Origin: Corallococcus sp. NCRR
GTDB lineage: Bacteria; Myxococcota; Myxococcia; Myxococcales; Myxococcaceae
Direction: 5' to 3'
Length of the DNA stretch: 64,000 nt
Assembly: GCF_026965535.1 (NCBI RefSeq)
Contig: NZ_CP114039.1
Coordinates: 2,852,001 to 2,916,000, forward strand
This document shows, one piece after another, positions 60,211-64,000 of the stretch (position 1 is its first letter; every line of letters starts with the position of its first letter). Under the pieces are notes generated by a model, which had not been told where the DNA came from, did no database searches, and was given only the letters and a program-made list of their open reading frames with translations. Both the position numbers and the translations under genes were made by a program.

Positions 60211-60729
60211 ATGCCACGACTGACGAGCGCGATGCGTTGCGCAGGACTGGGCCTGATGGGCGGGGTGCTGCTCCTGGCGGGTTGCCTGCGAGGACAGGGA
60301 GCCCGGCCCGCTGACTGGGAGGGAGACCGGAGCATCGCGTTTCCGCCGTTCTACGCGCAGTCAGCGGTGCAGGTCGGCGGCGAAGAGCAGGCGTATGTGC
60401 TGGACGGCAACCTGCTCAGGGCTGTCCAGGTCGCCACGGAGGACTTCTTCCCGAAGCAGTCCAAGGACACGCCCTGCTGGGGAAGGCCGGAGGCGTATCG
60501 CTACCGGGTCATCCGGCAGGGCATCGTCTTCTTCATCCTGATCCACGAGGCTCCGGATGCCTGTGGCAACACCTTCATCGGTGTGGACACGGGAGCACGT
60601 TACGCGGTCAGCCTTGATGGTCGAATCCTGCGGCGCAGCGTGGGGGCGGAGCCGGAGACCCCACCTGCGCCTCAAGACATGGATGCAGGAGTCCTGGATG
60701 GGATTGTATTGGACAGTGGTGCCCCGTAG
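60211..60729 (+). CDS. partner lipoprotein of the JAMM lipoprotein (module copy 2)
   Basis: 172 aa; AGGAG upstream of ATG at 60211, 15 bp after the JAMM gene. Lipobox LAGC (GLMGGVLLLAGC). The segment GIVFFILIHEAPDACGN ... RYAVSLDGRIL matches the partner at 11027, and a short Pro-containing tail follows. The order and spacing are the same as in copy 1. Convergent with the Hsp70 operon, 14 bp between stops. Confidence 0.68.
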   Translation: MPRLTSAMRCAGLGLMGGVLLLAGCLRGQGARPADWEGDRSIAFPPFYAQSAVQVGGEEQAYVLDGNLLRAVQVATEDFFPKQSKDTPCWGRPEAYRYRVIRQGIVFFILIHEAPDACGNTFIGVDTGARYAVSLDGRILRRSVGAEPETPPAPQDMDAGVLDGIVLDSGAP

Positions 60730-60743
60730 CGGGCCCTGCCCTC

Positions 60744-61310
60744 TCACGGGATGTTCGTCGGGTCGCTGTCGAAGAGCGCGTCGAACAGGGTGGTCCGGGG
60801 GGGCTGGGTCCACTCGACGACGACTGGAACGGGAGTCGCGGCCACTTCGCGGGGCAGCGCGCTGACGTGGAAGCGGGACTCCAGCTCCCTTGCGACGATG
60901 CGCGCCGCTTCCTCCATGGTTCCGGGCAGGGGCGCCAGGTGCAGCAGGGCCGCACGGCGCTTGCGCCCCTCGTATTCGAACGTGATGCCGTACACGGTGA
61001 ACACCGGGGCCAGGATGCTCATGCAACCCACGACGGCCCAGGGAATGGGCGGCATGGGGTCTCCCTTCGCGGGATAGACAATGCAGCGGAAACTGCATCG
61101 CGTGGGGCCGGTGCCGTCGCCTATCGAGAAGCCTGGAAGCAGCGTGCGCAGATGGTCGAGAAACCCGTGCCACTGGCCAAGGCCCTGCAGCGCTTCGTCA
61201 AAGCGTTTGAACAGGCGGGAGAGTTCAGGACCGGTTTCATCGGCGTCGGAGACCGAGGCAGGCCAGTAGTGTCTGGCGATGGCCAACAACTGCTCCGTGC
61301 TGGGAGTCAT
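60744..61310 (-). CDS. protein of unknown function (188 aa), third in the Hsp70 operon
   Basis: ATG at 61310. N-terminal helical part (LLAIARHYWPASVSDADETG), then beta-rich with two Cys (TRCSFRCIVYPAKG) and a hydrophobic stretch (WAVVGCMSILAPVFTVYGIT). No signal peptide. Possibly an immunity- or adaptor-like single domain; not recognised. 18 bp after the lipoprotein gene. Confidence 0.55.
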   Translation of the reverse strand: MTPSTEQLLAIARHYWPASVSDADETGPELSRLFKRFDEALQGLGQWHGFLDHLRTLLPGFSIGDGTGPTRCSFRCIVYPAKGDPMPPIPWAVVGCMSILAPVFTVYGITFEYEGRKRRAALLHLAPLPGTMEEAARIVARELESRFHVSALPREVAATPVPVVVEWTQPPRTTLFDALFDSDPTNIP

Positions 61311-61328
61311 CGCGCGCGGGCTCCGGCT

Positions 61329-61823
61329 TCAAAGGGTGAAATCACCGAAATGCACCGGGAGGGCTCGCTCGTGACACACGGCCGGGACCTTCGAGCCCGC
61401 GATGGACGCGGGGACGGTCGTTCGTAGCGAGGACTTCACTGATTCGCAGAGCATTCCCAAGGGAGACGCAAGGGTGGCTGCGCTGAAGATGGCTTGCGTG
61501 GCTTCGTTGATGCGGTCCGCCGCGATTCGCTGGGCCAACGCCGTGGAGATGGGGCCCTCGACGTTGTGAGGGGGCGTCTCGACCCCGAACCGGCACAGGA
61601 TGGACTCTCCGGTGTTGTCCCGGGAGATGCGGATGTGGATGCAGGCGGCCCGCCAGCCGCCGGGCTTACCCGAAGCCGCTTCCACGATGGTCACGAAGCG
61701 GATCTGCCGGGGCAGGATCCGCCCCGTGACGAACGTCCGGTCCGTGGGCCCGACACACGCCACGCACAGGGTCAGCACGGCCGCGACTGGAAGCCACCAT
61801 CGCCGTGCTGCCTGTGCCGCCAT
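61329..61823 (-). CDS. lipoprotein of unknown function in the Hsp70 operon
   Basis: 164 aa. Leader RRWWLPVAAVLTLCVAC with lipobox VAC. Mature part ~140 residues with four Cys (AACIH, SILCRFG, GMLCES, AVCHER), probably disulfide-bonded. 3 bp after the stop of the Hsp70 gene, so cotranscribed and likely coupled. Function unknown. Confidence 0.65.
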   Translation of the reverse strand: MAAQAARRWWLPVAAVLTLCVACVGPTDRTFVTGRILPRQIRFVTIVEAASGKPGGWRAACIHIRISRDNTGESILCRFGVETPPHNVEGPISTALAQRIAADRINEATQAIFSAATLASPLGMLCESVKSSLRTTVPASIAGSKVPAVCHERALPVHFGDFTL

Positions 61824-61826
61824 GGT

Positions 61827-63083
61827 TCACCCCGTCAGCCACGCGGACGCGCGGCCCAGGCCCTCCGCCACGGAGGTGAAGGCGTCCGCCGTGCGCACGC
61901 GCTCCTCTCCGAAGCGCTTCACGTACAGCTCCCGCACCGCCGGAATCTGCGACGAACCACCCGTCAGGAAGACCGCGTCAATCTCCCTGGCCTCCGGGTG
62001 CTTCGCCAACAGCCCTTCCGTGCACTGCGACAGTTCATCCAGCAACGTGCGGCTCGCCGCCTCGAACTCCGGGCGCGTCATCGGCTCGTGCAGGTGGATG
62101 CGCGCGTCCTCGAAGTCGATGGTCGCCACGTCCTCGCTCGACAGCTTCACCTTCGCCGCTTCAATCGCCCGGAACAGCCGGTAGCCCAGGTTGTCCATTA
62201 CCAGGTCGTAGAGCGCCTGGATCTCCGCCGGGTGGTCGCTCGTGTCGAGCATCACCTCCAGGAGCTCCTGCGTGGACTTCTCCCGGATGAAGGACATCTC
62301 GTGCCAGTTGAGCAGCTTCGCCAGCACGTGCTGCGGGATGGGCAGCCGCTTGTGGCTGAAGCCCTTCACCTTGTACGTGGACCCCGCCCCGAACCGGGGC
62401 AGCAGCTTGTGCCGCATGATCTCCGCGTCGAACCGGTCACCACCGATGCGCACACCCGTGGACCCCACCACGTCCGGCCTGCGGTCCAGGTTCCCCCGCC
62501 GCGACGGTCCCAGCCGCATCAACGTCAGGTCCGTCGTGCCGGCGCCGAAGTCCGCCACCAGCACCAGCTCGTCCTTCTCGAGCCGCGCCTCGTACGCGAG
62601 CGCCGCCGCGATGGGCTCAATCAGGAACTGCACGTGCGTGAAGCCCGCCAGCTCCGCCGCCTTGCGCAGCCGCTTCTCCGCCAGTGCGTCTGCTTCCGGA
62701 TCCGGCGTGAAGACCGCGGGCCGGCCCAGCACCACCGCGTCCGGCGGCTCGCCCAGGTGCGCCCCGGCCGCCTCGCGCACGCGGCGCAGCAGGATGGCCA
62801 CCAGGTCCTCGATGGTGAACGTGCGCCCCTTCACCTGCGTGGCCCGGAAGGACGAGCTGTGCAGGAAGGACTTCACGGACTGGATGAACCGGCCGTTGTT
62901 GTCCTCCAGGTAGCGCTGGATGGCGTCCGCGCCCGTGAAGACCTCCCGCTCCTCCTCCGCGAAGAAGAGCACGGAGCGGAACAGCCGGGGCTCCGGGGTG
63001 TGGGGCTGCAGCGGCAACACGGTGCCATCCGGCAGAGCCAGGGCGGTGTTGCTGGTTCCGAAGTCGAGTCCGCAGGCGCGCAT
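61827..63083 (-). CDS. Hsp70-family (YegD-like) protein lacking the substrate-binding domain
   Basis: 418 aa, so only the actin-like ATPase domain is present; full DnaK is ~640. Phosphate-1 LDFGTSNTAL, phosphate-2 LVADFGAGTTDLTLMRL and adenosine motif AVFLTGGSSQIPAVRELY are clear. YegD-type proteins are cytosolic, function largely unknown. First gene of a minus-strand operon with a lipoprotein and an unknown protein. Intergenic 159 bp to the divergent Gln-rich lipoprotein gene. Confidence 0.88.
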   Translation of the reverse strand: MRACGLDFGTSNTALALPDGTVLPLQPHTPEPRLFRSVLFFAEEEREVFTGADAIQRYLEDNNGRFIQSVKSFLHSSSFRATQVKGRTFTIEDLVAILLRRVREAAGAHLGEPPDAVVLGRPAVFTPDPEADALAEKRLRKAAELAGFTHVQFLIEPIAAALAYEARLEKDELVLVADFGAGTTDLTLMRLGPSRRGNLDRRPDVVGSTGVRIGGDRFDAEIMRHKLLPRFGAGSTYKVKGFSHKRLPIPQHVLAKLLNWHEMSFIREKSTQELLEVMLDTSDHPAEIQALYDLVMDNLGYRLFRAIEAAKVKLSSEDVATIDFEDARIHLHEPMTRPEFEAASRTLLDELSQCTEGLLAKHPEAREIDAVFLTGGSSQIPAVRELYVKRFGEERVRTADAFTSVAEGLGRASAWLTG

Positions 63084-63242
63084 GGGGGGGCGCCCCTTAT
63101 CGCCATTCTCCCGGACGCGGTAGCCCCAAAGTGAGCCCCCGCCGTGGGGCGTGCGGCCGGGCGGGCGCTCGGCACCGGGTGGCTTGGCGCTCCACGCGCC
63201 ACCGCCATCTTTGCCCTGTCATCCCTTTGACAGGAGAACCCC

Positions 63243-64000
63243 ATGAAATCGCGCGCAGCATGGCTGGGTGCCGGAGTCGCCGCACTGGTAGTGGGCACCA
63301 CCGCCTGCCAGGACCAGGACCGCTCCCGCCAGGACACCGCGGAGAAGAACACCCCGGGACAGCAGGTGGAGCAGGCCCAGGCTCAATCGGAGAAGGCCTT
63401 CGACGACGCGCGCGACGCGCAGAAGGAGGCCTCCAGCCAGCAGCGCGAGGCCGCCCGCGCCCAGGAGGACGTGCGGCGGAAGCAGCAGGAGCTCCAGGAG
63501 GCCCAGGCCAAGGCCCAGAAGGAGGCCCAGGAGGCCCAGTCCAGCCAGCAGCAGGCGCAGGCGCGCACCCAGCAGGCCCAGTCCGTGGCCCAGCAGGCCC
63601 AGGCCAGCGCGCTGGCCGCGCAGCGCCAGGCGCAGCAGAACTTCGCCACGCAGCAGCAGCAGGCCTCCAACGAGAGCGCCGCCGCGAACCAGCGCATCGC
63701 GGACCCGAGCGCCCCGCGGCAGCAGGCCGCGAACCCGAACGCCGCCACGCAGCAGGCCGCCATCGCCCAGAACCCGCAGGCCCCGGCCCCGCAGCAGCAG
63801 GAACAGCAGATCTCCGGCGACGTGCTCAGCGCGAGCGCCCAGGAGGTGCTGGTGAGCCAGCGCGGTGAGCCGCAACTGCGCCTGAAGGTGGGGCCCAGTA
63901 CGCAGGTGCAGGTGGATGGCCGGGCCGCGAGCGCCGCGGACATCCAGGAGGGCGCGCAGGTCCGCGCCTCCTACCGCACGGACGAGGGCAGCGGCGAGCC
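63243..64000 (+). CDS. Gln/Ala-rich coiled-coil lipoprotein, 3' end outside window
   Basis: At least 252 codons; CAGGAGAA upstream of the ATG at 63243. Leader KSRAAWLGAGVAALVVGTTAC with lipobox TTAC. Residues ~25-150 are a helix rich in Gln, Ala and Glu (QEAQAKAQKEAQEAQSSQQQ), then Asn/Pro/Ala-rich, then a beta domain (ISGDVLSASAQEVLVSQRGE ... IQEGAQVRASYRTDEGSGEP) similar to that of the gene at 6143. The frame is still open at 64000. Confidence 0.8.
   Translation, partial: MKSRAAWLGAGVAALVVGTTACQDQDRSRQDTAEKNTPGQQVEQAQAQSEKAFDDARDAQKEASSQQREAARAQEDVRRKQQELQEAQAKAQKEAQEAQSSQQQAQARTQQAQSVAQQAQASALAAQRQAQQNFATQQQQASNESAAANQRIADPSAPRQQAANPNAATQQAAIAQNPQAPAPQQQEQQISGDVLSASAQEVLVSQRGEPQLRLKVGPSTQVQVDGRAASAADIQEGAQVRASYRTDEGSGE

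Overview
High-GC chromosomal DNA, very probably from a myxobacterium of the Myxococcaceae (Corallococcus/Myxococcus type; inferred from content, not searched). The pointers are extreme G/C third positions, many lipoproteins, a TonB-dependent receptor with its own TonB C-terminal domain, a GC-adapted M4 protease with PPC domains, an EAD1-serine protease and AgmX/PglI-like domains. I see no tRNA, rRNA, CRISPR array, insertion sequence or prophage. The window starts inside an M16 peptidase gene and ends inside a Gln-rich lipoprotein gene.

Layout. 1-10 kb: M16 peptidase end, a surface lipoprotein, a DUF1615 lipoprotein with lytic-transglycosylase-like motifs, a secreted M4 protease, a small beta-domain lipoprotein, then a cysteine-cluster protein coupled to an acyl-CoA dehydrogenase. 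10-19.5 kb: two small ORFs, a JAMM-motif lipoprotein plus partner lipoprotein, an FRG-domain protein, a TPR lipoprotein, MFS and AEC transporters and several small proteins. 19.6-28.8 kb: a two-gene alpha-2-macroglobulin (no thioester) coupled by ATGA, an EAD1-trypsin protein and a large membrane protein. 28.8-33.8 kb: SDR, ZIP transporter coupled to a hydrolase, small secreted proteins. 33.9-38.4 kb: a zinc-ribbon protein with a C-terminal HAE/PCxxC deaminase motif followed by an amidase, divergent from a nucleoside-type BMP lipoprotein. 39.4-41.6 kb: an FAD monooxygenase divergent from a GntR-TetR fusion regulator, with two different palindromes between them. 41.6-50.6 kb: SDRs, YnfA, a large zinc-ribbon/helical-repeat/coiled-coil protein, an MDR-SDR operon, a flippase-like membrane protein, an SDR pseudogene and a homocysteine methyltransferase. 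50.7-51 kb: a repeat array of about 67-bp period. 51-54.2 kb: a molybdopterin oxidoreductase and a three-gene coupled operon with a 36-codon middle ORF. 54.4-60.7 kb: an envelope gene run (CHI-like protein, OmpA, TonB receptor, lipoprotein) that ends in a second copy of the JAMM lipoprotein plus partner pair. 60.7-63.1 kb: an Hsp70-lipoprotein-unknown operon on the other strand.

The best candidates for something undescribed are the duplicated two-gene module of secreted JAMM-type lipoprotein plus partner lipoprotein (10.25-11.56 kb and 59.48-60.73 kb), the zinc-ribbon deaminase at 35.6-37.2 kb, and the dual-HTH regulator with one palindrome per flanking gene.
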